Source: Bacteroidia bacterium
Lineage (GTDB): Bacteria > Bacteroidota > Bacteroidia > 2-12-FULL-35-15
Assembly: GCA_020051175.1 (NCBI GenBank)
Contig: JAGVJJ010000014.1
Coordinates: 1 to 64,000, forward strand
DNA: 64,000 nt
Direction: 5' to 3'
A model generated the notes under the pieces. It did no database searches, was not told the origin of the DNA, and saw nothing but the letters and a program-made list of their open reading frames with translations. Both the position numbers and the translations under genes were made by a program. Below, piece after piece: positions 9,048 to 17,175 of this stretch; the first letter of the stretch is position 1; each line of letters opens with the position of its first letter.

Positions 9048-9670
9048 TTCTAAAGGCGATCTTCCAGGGATTTATGCTTGGCTTTGTTTTAGCAATTCAG
9101 CCAGGCCCTTCCTTTTTCACGCTGCTCCAGACAAGCAGCAAAAAAGGCTTTAAATCCGGATTGGCCTTGTCCGTAGGTATTTTTTTAAGCGACCTTGTTT
9201 GCGTAATCCTCGCCTATCTAGGAGTAGCACAACTATTTGATAAACCGGAAAGTAAAATTATTGTCGGCCTTGTTGGTGGATGCCTGTTGATTGTTTTTGG
9301 CCTCTTCAGCATTTTTCACAAAAAAACAGTAGAAGAAGAAAAGGGAATTGAAATTAAGGAAGCGGTAAATGTTCCTTTATTTATTACAAAAGGCTTCTTT
9401 CTTAACCTTCTGAACCCTTCCGTTATTTTTCTATGGATTTTGTGGGTGGGTGCTGTAAGCACCAATAAAGAATTTACGAAGGTTGACATCATGATGTTCT
9501 TTATCACCACACTTTCCACCATCCTTATCACCGATATATTGAAAGCTTACTTTGCTGTTAAAATAAGCAAACGGCTTAGCCATGTGGTGCTAAGGAAAAT
9601 AAGCATGCTGCTGGGTGTTATATTGGTTGCTACAGGTGTTGTGTTTATTTACCGCGGACTGTTTGTGTAA
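9044..9670 (+). CDS. LysE-family translocator
   Basis: The 208-residue hydrophobic protein has about six membrane segments and the N-terminal LysE/RhtB signature region (GFVLAIQPGPSFFTLLQTS). The family exports amino acids or related small molecules across the inner membrane. The start overlaps the GH3 stop by 4 bp. If the GH3-like enzyme makes an amino-acid conjugate, this exporter is a plausible outlet for it; that is inference from coupling only. It converges with the next minus-strand gene with only 7 bp between stops. Confidence 0.88.
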   Translation: MILKAIFQGFMLGFVLAIQPGPSFFTLLQTSSKKGFKSGLALSVGIFLSDLVCVILAYLGVAQLFDKPESKIIVGLVGGCLLIVFGLFSIFHKKTVEEEKGIEIKEAVNVPLFITKGFFLNLLNPSVIFLWILWVGAVSTNKEFTKVDIMMFFITTLSTILITDILKAYFAVKISKRLSHVVLRKISMLLGVILVATGVVFIYRGLFV

Positions 9671-9677
9671 CAATTAC

Positions 9678-10226
9678 TTAATTGAAAATAAGGATGGAGC
9701 GCAAGGGTTCTGCTTCAAGGTACTTGACAATATAGCGTTTACCAACTTCTACTACAGCGCTATCGGGCAGTTTCTGAAACCTTTCAAACCGCTGCTGTCC
9801 GACAGAATAAGAATAATAACAAACATTCCTGTCGCTTATTTTCTCCACTTTACCTGAAACGGAGTAGGTTATTTCATCATCAAAAAAAATCGGGTTATCA
9901 AACATCACATAGGCCTCCGCTGGCCTCAAAGAATCAAATTTTAAAAGATATTTTTCACCTACGGGGATGAATTCAAAAGCAGAAAAATAGGTATTCTCCC
10001 TTTTAATAAACTCCTTCCCCTTAACGTAGTAAACCACATCTACATAACTGCCTTTCATATACCCTTGTTTAATCACTTCGCAAGAAACTACTTTCCCATT
10101 CCGATCTATACTCTCATATTCTTTGTCAGACAAATAGCCTGCAAACAGGTACAAACAATAGAGAATACCGAAAGTAATTACGAATTGGAAAATAAAACTT
10201 AAAGCTTTTTTCACCTTTGCCTTCAC
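9678..10226 (-). CDS. Membrane-anchored protein with internal duplication
   Basis: I do not recognise a named family for this 182-residue protein. It starts with GTG and has one N-terminal membrane helix (FQFVITFGILYCLYLFAGYL). The rest looks like two related beta-rich modules: VGEKYLLKFDSLRPAEAYVMF in the first and VGKRYIVKYLEAEPLRSILIF at the C-terminus align well, each preceded by a strand pair of the type found in DUF3592-like proteins. The soluble part probably faces the periplasm. It is 27 bp downstream of the alpha/beta hydrolase gene and may be co-transcribed with it. Confidence 0.65.
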   Translation of the reverse strand: MKAKVKKALSFIFQFVITFGILYCLYLFAGYLSDKEYESIDRNGKVVSCEVIKQGYMKGSYVDVVYYVKGKEFIKRENTYFSAFEFIPVGEKYLLKFDSLRPAEAYVMFDNPIFFDDEITYSVSGKVEKISDRNVCYYSYSVGQQRFERFQKLPDSAVVEVGKRYIVKYLEAEPLRSILIFN

Positions 10227-10253
10227 AAAATAATTTTTTGAGGGTTCTGTGGA

Positions 10254-10940
10254 TTAATTGAAATAATGAAAGATTTCAGAAGCTATTCGTTGAACATTTA
10301 CCTTCTCAAACGGGTGCTGAGTATTCGGCAATACAAGCAATTGCCCATTTTTAAGCGAACGGTAAACGGCAATGGTTTCTTCAAGGCACACCATATTGTC
10401 CCTATCACCAACAGAAACAAGCACTGAATGGTTGATCTCCCTTAGTTGGTCATGAGTTAAAGCTGGCTGCTTGCCCAGAGCCAGCATCATGTCTGCTGTT
10501 TTGGGCAAAACGTTTTTCCAGTTCTCAGTCCCATGCCTTAGTTCCAGTGCTTTTGCAAATGCGGGGACTTTTTCTTCAATTTTATCAGCATTCAGCATTG
10601 CTGCCTCTTTAACCGCACCATCCGGAGTCCAGTTGAATTTGGTTGCAAAGGTAAATATCTTCCCTACCCTTTCCGGGTAATGCTTTGCAAGGTACAATGC
10701 CACATAGCCACCCATACTGTAACCAAAGATGTCAATGGTCTGAATTTTATTTTGATCCAGCCACTTGAGAACATCATTGGCGAATAACTCAATGCTGAAT
10801 TCGTTTGTTGGTACGGGCATTCCACCATGTCCGCAAAAATCCAATGCAGTTATTTTAAATTGCTCTTTTAACAAAGGAGCAAGTGCATCAAATTGAGTAG
10901 ATGAGCCTATTGCACCGTGAAGCAGGAGGAGATGTTGCAT
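10254..10940 (-). CDS. Alpha/beta-fold hydrolase
   Basis: The 228-residue cytoplasmic protein has the alpha/beta hydrolase layout: HGAIGSS near residue 8 supplies the oxyanion region, GYSMGG (about 90-95) is the nucleophile elbow with the catalytic Ser, an acid lies in SVGDRDNMV (about 180), and the His is in NTQHPFEKV near the C-terminus. The short form resembles esterases and MenH-like or BioH-like enzymes, but no specific substrate is supported. It precedes the duplicated membrane protein on the same strand. Confidence 0.85.
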   Translation of the reverse strand: MQHLLLLHGAIGSSTQFDALAPLLKEQFKITALDFCGHGGMPVPTNEFSIELFANDVLKWLDQNKIQTIDIFGYSMGGYVALYLAKHYPERVGKIFTFATKFNWTPDGAVKEAAMLNADKIEEKVPAFAKALELRHGTENWKNVLPKTADMMLALGKQPALTHDQLREINHSVLVSVGDRDNMVCLEETIAVYRSLKNGQLLVLPNTQHPFEKVNVQRIASEIFHYFN

Positions 10941-11006
10941 AAAATTTGTAATTTTTTTAAGTCATATTTTTGATCCTATTGATTTAGAGAGGAGATAGAA
11001 AACAAG

Positions 11007-13655
11007 CTAGTAGGTCCACTCATTCCTAACCCTGTCATACACATCAATAGAAATCCTGAAACCGGAGCTAAAAGGGTAATTGTTTGTCTTCCCTTCTACA
11101 AAGAAAACCCCGATACGTATCATTTCCTTAAAAATACGTATACTCTTTTCCAATCCTACATAAGCCTCAAAATAAAACAGGTTATTTTCCTTCGATTCCA
11201 AAAAGCCTCCACCAGCAGATTCTGAAATTTTCAGGTATTTCATGTAGGGTATTTTATTTATCAAAGCTCCATTAAAGCGGTGAAAATAATGTCCGGCATA
11301 AAAACGGCCCAATGTAACATAACTCTTTTCAAGCGACTGGAACGAAGAAAGCGGATTAGCAAAAAACGGAAAGCCAACACGTGGCTGGTACTTATAATCT
11401 ATCGCTTTTACAACTTTTGTATTGTAGAATTTACCCGTATAAAACCGTATTTTTGAAATACCAAAGAAACGGAAATCAATATCCTTGGAAACAGAGTACT
11501 CAAGATAATCGAAATTAACCGCACTTCTGAATACATCGGGTAGGCCCTTTCTATAACTTACCGTAAAGGTTGGATATTTTGAGCCTAAAACAATTTTTTC
11601 ATAGGGCTCACGAATGTATTTCTGTTCGGGTGTGTAGCTTATGTCATTAGTAATGTAAAAAGCATTGTAATAATCAAAGCTGAGCGGTTTTGCCGTTCCG
11701 TTATCGAAGAAAAGGTTGGTAAGCGTATCATTTTTTATATGACTAATGGATTTACGTGTAGAATACTCCAGCCTTGCGCCCCAGTAAAAACCATTAAACA
11801 ACTCAGTACGGTGATTTGCAGCAAGGTGCTCATTCAGATAATAATTGGAAGTTCTGAAAAATGCAGTCCATGTATCGCTGGCATTTACAATGTCATAATT
11901 TCTGCCCACATCTACGCCCCAAAAAGAACGCTTAAACGGGTTATATAATCCCGACAAAGAAACCGTTCCGTTCATATCCCTATTTAATATCCCGTAACTT
12001 GGATTTACGGAAGCAAAAACAGTTCTTTTATTCTTGAATTTTTTTTCTGCACCAAAGCCATAGTTTATCCTGGCACCGCCAACACCAATAGGCTGGTAAC
12101 AGGTCCAGAGCGGGTTAAAGAAAAAACGCAGCTCTTTTTCACGGTTATAATGGGTTTGCCCTAAAAGCGCGATCTTGAACAGTGTCACTTTATTTTCTTC
12201 TTTATCAATAGAATCGAGGTAAATCTTGGATTCGTGTGCGATCTTAATACTATCCTCAATACGAATAAACTTCAGCTCTTTGTCTGTCAACGGTTCTTTT
12301 CTCACCTGCTTCCAGAACGTGGAATCTTTTGTATATGCTTCCTCCAGGGTGCTGCTTACTTCATTTTTAAAGTGCTTTTTATCGAATCCTTTTTCATACT
12401 TAAAATTTTCGTAATACACACTTGTCCGGCCGTGCGACCCCTTCTTTCCCCCCATATTATAATCGAATGTCATTTTGTTCAGCCTGTACAATGAATCATC
12501 CTGCGGCACAAATTCACCCTCCATTACAAATGAAGTATATTCCGCAAGCTGATATTTTGGGAAGCTGAATTTAAAGCTGCGCAGGCAAAACAGAGAATCA
12601 ATAATTTCCATTTCCCCTGTAACCAATGAATTACCAAACATATTGGGCTCAACTTTAATGCGGTATATCTTCTGTCCGTTATCCATAAATACACTAATTA
12701 GCTTGTATTTATACATCAGGAGCCCGGGAGTACTCAATGGCGACTGAATAGGCATCTCTGAGACCGAGGGACAATAGACGGCATTCTGGTAAAAGTTGAA
12801 TTCTCCTTCAGTAGCGCTCAGATAAAAAAGGCCGGAAATATCGCCACGTGTTTCATAACCAATACGCTCTTCCTTCAGCTTATTAGGATGTTCAAAGCTT
12901 TTTTTGATAACAATTTCGGCCATATTGAACCGGTCATAAACAGGGAGTTTGTTCCTGGCTGCAATGATACTATCTGTCTGAGCTTTTTTTGTCTTTTCGG
13001 CAAGCTTAACGGAGTCTTTGTAGCTCAGATGTTTTTTCGCCAGCTTAACACTGTCGCGTGCAAAAATTTTATGTCTTTTGGCAACCTTTAAAGAGTCGGA
13101 GTATTTGGTTTCTTTATCGGCCAGACTATCGCTTTTTATTTTTTCTTCGGCTTTTGCAATGGAATCATTGTATCGCTCAATTCGTTTCAGGCTGTCTTTT
13201 TTCGAAACATACTTATTATCGGTTTCTACAGCCTTGATGTATAAATCACACTGGTAGCTGGTTTGAAGGTATTTGGCCTTGTGCCTGATTACCTGCTGCA
13301 CCACCCGCCTTGAGGGGTCTGTGTATTTAGCGTTGATTTCTACTTCATTTAGAAGGTATTGGTTCTCTACGAGGATAACGTTCAACGTAACATTCTCATT
13401 CTTTACAATCACATCCTGCTTATAGGTTTCATAGCCCATGCAGGTGAATATAAAAGTATACTTACCATTCGGCAGCTGCAGCTTAAACTCCCCGGCCTCA
13501 TTCGTAACGGCTTTATTTACCTGGTCCTGCACATTTACCGCAACAAACGGAACGGGCTCAATTGAAAGTCCGGTTACTTTACCTTTTACAGTAAACAACT
13601 GGGCCTTCAGTTGAAAGCTGGTTAGGACAACAAATAAAAAGAAGAGTTGTTTCAT
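11007..13655 (-). CDS. DUF5686 outer-membrane protein with carboxypeptidase-like regulatory domain
   Basis: The 882-residue protein has a signal peptide (MKQLFFLFVVLTSFQLKAQ), an N-terminal CarboxypepD_reg-like beta-sandwich (about 20-110, GKVTGLSIEPVPFVAVNV), a charged segment (about 145-235) built from repeated DSxK units such as DSVKLAKKHLSYKDSVKLAEK, and then a large beta-strand-rich region typical of DUF5686, ending in aromatic residues as outer-membrane barrels do (EWTY). The family is common in Bacteroidota and is predicted to sit in the outer membrane; its function is unknown. The charged repeat is likely coiled-coil or disordered. Gene order gives no further clue. Confidence 0.87.
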   Translation of the reverse strand: MKQLFFLFVVLTSFQLKAQLFTVKGKVTGLSIEPVPFVAVNVQDQVNKAVTNEAGEFKLQLPNGKYTFIFTCMGYETYKQDVIVKNENVTLNVILVENQYLLNEVEINAKYTDPSRRVVQQVIRHKAKYLQTSYQCDLYIKAVETDNKYVSKKDSLKRIERYNDSIAKAEEKIKSDSLADKETKYSDSLKVAKRHKIFARDSVKLAKKHLSYKDSVKLAEKTKKAQTDSIIAARNKLPVYDRFNMAEIVIKKSFEHPNKLKEERIGYETRGDISGLFYLSATEGEFNFYQNAVYCPSVSEMPIQSPLSTPGLLMYKYKLISVFMDNGQKIYRIKVEPNMFGNSLVTGEMEIIDSLFCLRSFKFSFPKYQLAEYTSFVMEGEFVPQDDSLYRLNKMTFDYNMGGKKGSHGRTSVYYENFKYEKGFDKKHFKNEVSSTLEEAYTKDSTFWKQVRKEPLTDKELKFIRIEDSIKIAHESKIYLDSIDKEENKVTLFKIALLGQTHYNREKELRFFFNPLWTCYQPIGVGGARINYGFGAEKKFKNKRTVFASVNPSYGILNRDMNGTVSLSGLYNPFKRSFWGVDVGRNYDIVNASDTWTAFFRTSNYYLNEHLAANHRTELFNGFYWGARLEYSTRKSISHIKNDTLTNLFFDNGTAKPLSFDYYNAFYITNDISYTPEQKYIREPYEKIVLGSKYPTFTVSYRKGLPDVFRSAVNFDYLEYSVSKDIDFRFFGISKIRFYTGKFYNTKVVKAIDYKYQPRVGFPFFANPLSSFQSLEKSYVTLGRFYAGHYFHRFNGALINKIPYMKYLKISESAGGGFLESKENNLFYFEAYVGLEKSIRIFKEMIRIGVFFVEGKTNNYPFSSGFRISIDVYDRVRNEWTY

Positions 13656-13735
13656 GAATTACCAGGGCTGCCAATGACAGTTTTGCAGTTCACAAGATAC
13701 TAAATAACCCGCCAAATGCCTTACTAAAACCCTAT

Positions 13736-14338
13736 CTAATTCTTCAGGTTAGAGCTTAAGTAGTCCAGCGGATCGAAATAATACTTTTTTAAATCATTCA
13801 GAGTATAGCAAACCAGGGAGTATGAATTATAATAGTGTCCGGGATTCTTTTCAGTGGGTTTAACCTTTTGCGGCTTTACTTTTATCACTTCAAAATGAAA
13901 ATGGTCGAATTGCCAGCCATATTTATCCAACTCTGATTTGTTCATAAAACGTGCGATTGCCTTTTCCGGTTGCACTTCATCACCAATCTGCACCTCAATT
14001 CCAGCAATATGTTCATACAATGACCATAATTTAACTCCGTTTATTTCATGTGCCAGGATTAGGTTCGCATAAGGCCCGTCAGTTCTTTTACTTATTACTA
14101 CACCTTTGGATATAGGATAAATATTCTCCGATTCGTAATTACTTCCGGGCCGCCTGATGTCAATACCTGTATGATAATGGGCCTGAACCTTTGGCCGTGC
14201 TTTCCGCATCAAACCAAACTGTCCTATTTTAGTGAGCTGAACTTTTGAAATGTCTTTGCGGTCACCAGAATGTATGGGAAGCAGCACCTGATTTTGAGCA
14301 ATAAAACAAATAAAAAAAACACTTAAAAAACGGACCAT
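13736..14338 (-). CDS. M23-family peptidase (LytM/lysostaphin fold), exported
   Basis: The 200-residue protein has an N-terminal signal segment (MVRFLSVFFICFIAQ). The M23 zinc ligands are visible: HYHTGIDIR supplies the HxxxD motif (about residue 60) and FDHFHFEV supplies the C-terminal HxH (about 160). The family are peptidoglycan endopeptidases, or non-catalytic activators when ligands are missing; here all ligands seem present. It is a short single-domain form with no LysM or coiled-coil partner, so it probably acts in the periplasm on cross-links. Confidence 0.82.
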   Translation of the reverse strand: MVRFLSVFFICFIAQNQVLLPIHSGDRKDISKVQLTKIGQFGLMRKARPKVQAHYHTGIDIRRPGSNYESENIYPISKGVVISKRTDGPYANLILAHEINGVKLWSLYEHIAGIEVQIGDEVQPEKAIARFMNKSELDKYGWQFDHFHFEVIKVKPQKVKPTEKNPGHYYNSYSLVCYTLNDLKKYYFDPLDYLSSNLKN

Positions 14339-14427
14339 TTTTTTGTATTAACTCCTTTATTAACCGTTACACAATTCCCAATGGCAGCAATCTTCAATAC
14401 TTAATATTTATAAAACGTTTAACTGCC

Positions 14428-14958
14428 TCAATTCGTATAATTACTGAACAAATCGCTTTGGGCTTTTCCCTTATTGATTTCACTTATCACCGTTACATGC
14501 TCTTTCAGCTCTCCCTTTTCATCAATGTGCTTCAACAAAAAACCTTCATTGCAAACCACTTCACCTATCAGCCTGGTTCTGTGGCAGTCGCAGGGGTTAC
14601 GCTCGCTGCACATGACTGCAACTTTCAGTCCCTTTTCACAGGCAACCTTCAGCCGCTCAATCCCGCGTTTAAAAAAGTCCTTTGTTCGAATAGCCCTGTA
14701 ATCAACCTTTCCGTATTCATCGTAACAGGATGTGTCTTTAGGACGACCACCAAGGCTATCCCCCATAAAGATGTACTGAATGCCATGTAATGGCAAAATG
14801 CGCTGCAGATTTTTCTGATTAAATTGAGGATGAAAGCGGGAAAAGGGTTGCGAACGGACATCAACAAGGTATTCAATATCAAAACCTTTTAGGAGAGACA
14901 GAAAATCATCTATTTTTCTGCTACCATGTCCAATTGTATATAAGGCACTTTTTTGCAC
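14428..14958 (-). CDS. DUF488 domain-containing protein
   Basis: The 176-residue protein fits DUF488: an N-terminal YTIGHGSRKIDDFLSLL, the VDVRSQPFSRFHPQF block, and a Cys-rich VMCSERNPCDCHRTRL motif near residue 120-130 that could bind a nucleotide or metal. The start is GTG at 14958. The biochemical function of the family is not established. The gene stands alone, 88 bp upstream of the M23 peptidase gene and preceded by a long dyad. Confidence 0.82.
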   Translation of the reverse strand: MQKSALYTIGHGSRKIDDFLSLLKGFDIEYLVDVRSQPFSRFHPQFNQKNLQRILPLHGIQYIFMGDSLGGRPKDTSCYDEYGKVDYRAIRTKDFFKRGIERLKVACEKGLKVAVMCSERNPCDCHRTRLIGEVVCNEGFLLKHIDEKGELKEHVTVISEINKGKAQSDLFSNYTN

Positions 14959-14966
14959 ACTCTAAG

Positions 14967-15030
14967 TTACCAGTTTTATTATGCTTTTACAAGTAGTTAT
15001 GCAAAATAGAGTCATGTAAAAAACTGGTAA
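14967..15030. repeat. Long-spaced 11-bp dyad between TSUP and DUF488 genes
   Basis: TTACCAGTTTT (14967-14977) and AAAACTGGTAA (15020-15030) are perfect 11-bp inverted arms 42 bp apart. Read on the minus strand, the first arm after the TSUP stop ends in a T-run. It may be a binding-site pair, a weak terminator, or a remnant of an inserted element; the sequence alone does not decide. Confidence 0.4.
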
Positions 15031-15046
15031 GTAATTTCATATTTAC

Positions 15047-15820
15047 TCATAAAATTCCAGCCCCCAGCAAAACAGCAAATATGCAAAGGCAAACAGCTAC
15101 ACTTAGCTGCAATGTTTTGATAGTAACTTTCTTTAGCAGTCTGCTGCCAATAAAAGCGCCCACAAAAGCCGATAATGTTGCCGACCAGAGCAATATATAG
15201 TCAACCTGAAATGGCACACGAAACATCTCCGCCCCATACACCACCAACCGTGATACGTCTATCATACAGGCAATTACAACTCCGGTAGCAATAAAGGCCT
15301 CTTTTGAAAGATTGGCATTTATCAGGAAAGCACTCCGCAATGCTCCCTGAGTGCCCGAAAGCCCGCCAAAAAAACCGCTAAGTGCACCTCCCAGGATTAT
15401 AAACCTATTGCTGAATTTGAGGTTGGCCAGACTTGGAATGATTTCAAACAGGGCAAAAAAGAAAAGCACCGCTGCAATGATAAGATTGATGGGCATTACA
15501 TAAAAAATTCGTCCTGCAAATGCATAGTCAAAAAGCGGTGGAATATTGCCAAGGTAAAACAAAAAGTAGGCGCCTACAAAAGCGAAAAGAAGAGCAGGAA
15601 TACCAAAATCTTTTGCAACCCTCCTATCAGCATGTCTTCCTACAAGCAGTAACTTAAAAAGATTGTTCAGGAAATGAACTACAGCCGTGAGCATGATCGC
15701 TATTTCCAGTGGAAAGAAAAGCGCAAACACCGGTGTAAGCAATGTTCCCAGCCCGAAACCTGAAAAAAAGGTAAGCCCGGATCCAATAAGAGCAGCGGAG
15801 CATATCAGCACATATTCCAT
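15047..15820 (-). CDS. TSUP (TauE/SafE) family permease
   Basis: The 257-residue protein has about eight hydrophobic segments and the TSUP-type glycine-rich motifs in each half (SGLTFFSGFGLGTLLTPVF near the start, GGALSGFFGGLSGTQGALR about 145-165). The family moves anions such as sulfite, sulfoacetate or other organosulfonates; the substrate here cannot be predicted because no sulfur-metabolism gene lies nearby. It is inner-membrane and single-gene. Confidence 0.88.
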   Translation of the reverse strand: MEYVLICSAALIGSGLTFFSGFGLGTLLTPVFALFFPLEIAIMLTAVVHFLNNLFKLLLVGRHADRRVAKDFGIPALLFAFVGAYFLFYLGNIPPLFDYAFAGRIFYVMPINLIIAAVLFFFALFEIIPSLANLKFSNRFIILGGALSGFFGGLSGTQGALRSAFLINANLSKEAFIATGVVIACMIDVSRLVVYGAEMFRVPFQVDYILLWSATLSAFVGAFIGSRLLKKVTIKTLQLSVAVCLCIFAVLLGAGIL

Positions 15821-15844
15821 GTTCTTTTCAGCATTTATCCATGT

Positions 15845-15886
15845 ATAAAAAAAGGTTACACAAAATTTGATTCGTATAACCTTTTA
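15845..15886 (-). terminator. Terminator after NlpC/P60 gene
   Basis: On the minus strand an AAAAGGTTATAC / GTGTAACCTTTT stem (one mismatch) is followed by TTTTTTATAC. It sits 25 bp past the NlpC/P60 stop and before the TSUP start. Confidence 0.75.
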
Positions 15887-15910
15887 AAATTTTCAATGTT
15901 TCAGTAATAT

Positions 15911-16687
15911 TTAAATGAGTCGTTTCAATAATCTAAGCCGGTGCGAATAATCTTTTTTATCATTATTAAAAATCCCCTGGTGATCAAAACCATCAATACG
16001 CACCTTACCAGAGGCATGAATAATTTTATTATTATCCAACACAATTCCTACATGAATAATACGCCCCTCCTCGTTATCAAAAAAAGCCAAATCACCCGCT
16101 TCCGCTTCTTCAACAAAACTAAGCGTTTCACCCTGCTCTGCCTGCTGGTATGCATCACGTTTTAATTTGATGCCGTTGAGCTTATAAACAGTTTGCGTAA
16201 AACCCGAACAATCAATCCCGAACGGAGTTTTGCCCCCCCACAAATACGGGGCATTCAGATACATCATTGCCGTTTCAATTATTCCCTGCTTGCTATTGGG
16301 TAAAATGCCCCGTGTGTACTCTCCCTCATAAGTATAGCTTTGGTTCTCAACGGCACATTCCTTATTGTCATAATTTGGAAGCGCGCTACCCATTACTATC
16401 GGAAAAAACAAAGATGTTTTATCATCCTTTATCAATTGTATCAGCTCATTACTAAAATAAGACTCTGTAGAATTAATTATATCGAATGTATGCTGCTCAA
16501 TAGGCAAAAACTGCTTTTTATCAATCCAGCCTTCGTAATCATCATAAGCAGTTTTGATATGTAGCCAGTTGCCTTCCCTACCAAAAATTTGAAAATGATC
16601 CCCAAACAACAGCTGATTTACCATCTCGCTCCTGTCCGAAGGCTCCTTTCTGCAAGGTACAACACTTAAATTACAAATTCCGTACAT
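15911..16687 (-). CDS. C40 NlpC/P60 peptidase with SH3-like domains
   Basis: I choose ATG 16687 (MYGICNLSVVP) rather than the TTG at 16702 in the track, because the true family start is near here. The 258-residue protein has N-terminal bacterial SH3-like segments (VNQLLFGDHFQIFGREGNWLHIKT) and a C-terminal NlpC/P60 domain with catalytic Cys in GIDCSGFTQTVYK (about residue 162), His in RIIHVGIVLD and a third polar residue in IIHASGKV. The family cuts the D-Glu to diamino-acid bond in peptidoglycan stems. No signal peptide is evident, suggesting cytoplasmic recycling of muropeptides, as in the YkfC-like group. Confidence 0.88.
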   Translation of the reverse strand: MYGICNLSVVPCRKEPSDRSEMVNQLLFGDHFQIFGREGNWLHIKTAYDDYEGWIDKKQFLPIEQHTFDIINSTESYFSNELIQLIKDDKTSLFFPIVMGSALPNYDNKECAVENQSYTYEGEYTRGILPNSKQGIIETAMMYLNAPYLWGGKTPFGIDCSGFTQTVYKLNGIKLKRDAYQQAEQGETLSFVEEAEAGDLAFFDNEEGRIIHVGIVLDNNKIIHASGKVRIDGFDHQGIFNNDKKDYSHRLRLLKRLI

Positions 16688-16699
16688 TATTTTTTGTTG

Positions 16700-16730
16700 C
16701 AAGTTTCACGTTAAAAGTTTCACGTTCCAA
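16700..16730. repeat. Left flanking repeat of four-helix-bundle gene
   Basis: AAGTTTCACGTT occurs twice, 14 bp apart (16701-16712 and 16715-16726), between the NlpC/P60 start and the four-helix-bundle stop. Read on the minus strand the unit is AACGTGAAAC, an inverted counterpart of AACTTGAAAC on the other side of the gene. The spacing of 14 is two 7-bp periods. Confidence 0.7.
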
Positions 16731-16737
16731 TAACGAG

Positions 16738-17127
16738 TTATTTAAACTTTGTTCCTTTTATTTCGGAGGTATTCAGATATTTAATAAAATTATTAATCTG
16801 TTTACTAATATCTTCGGCTTGCACTTTTAACTTTTCAAACTGTTCCTGTGTAATATGATTTCTGTCAAGTGCCCTATATAATTGAGAACGCACTTCGCCA
16901 CAAGAACCTTTCGCGATACTTAAAAATTGTCTAAACTCATTTTTACCATCCCGCTCAAACCCTTCAGCAATGTTGTCCATTACCGAACCACTTGAGCCAT
17001 TTATCTGATCTCTTAGTTTAAAATCCTTTTCAAAGCTTCCATTCAACGTTAAAGGATAAATATCATTGCAAAGTGTTCTACCTTTTTGCCAAATCTCTAA
17101 ATCTTCAAACCTATGAATTGTTGCCAT
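16738..17127 (-). CDS. Four-helix-bundle protein (S23/IVP family, TIGR02436-like)
   Basis: The 129-residue protein matches the four-helix-bundle family first known from intervening sequences in 23S rRNA genes: FEDLEIWQKGRTL at the N-terminus, RDQINGSSGSVMDNIAEGFER in the middle, and the FRQFLSIAKGSCGEVRSQL helix. Relatives form pentameric bundles that can bind nucleic acid; the free-standing copies common in Bacteroidota have no settled function. Here the gene lies far from rRNA genes, between NlpC/P60 and thiolase, and is flanked by inverted heptad-type repeats (left AAGTTTCACGTT units, right CCTGAAA units). That flanking suggests it arrived as a discrete cassette. Confidence 0.9.
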   Translation of the reverse strand: MATIHRFEDLEIWQKGRTLCNDIYPLTLNGSFEKDFKLRDQINGSSGSVMDNIAEGFERDGKNEFRQFLSIAKGSCGEVRSQLYRALDRNHITQEQFEKLKVQAEDISKQINNFIKYLNTSEIKGTKFK

Positions 17128-17142
17128 AGCATAACCTGATTT

Positions 17143-17166
17143 AACTTGAAACCTGAAACCTGAAAC
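17143..17166. repeat. Right flanking heptad repeat of four-helix-bundle gene
   Basis: Three tandem 7-bp units, CTTGAAA, CCTGAAA, CCTGAAA, precede a final C, 15 bp upstream of the four-helix-bundle start codon. The reverse complement contains GTTTCAGGTTTC, identical to bases 6148-6159 in another intergenic tract. Confidence 0.7.
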
Positions 17167-17175
17167 AAAGAAAAA

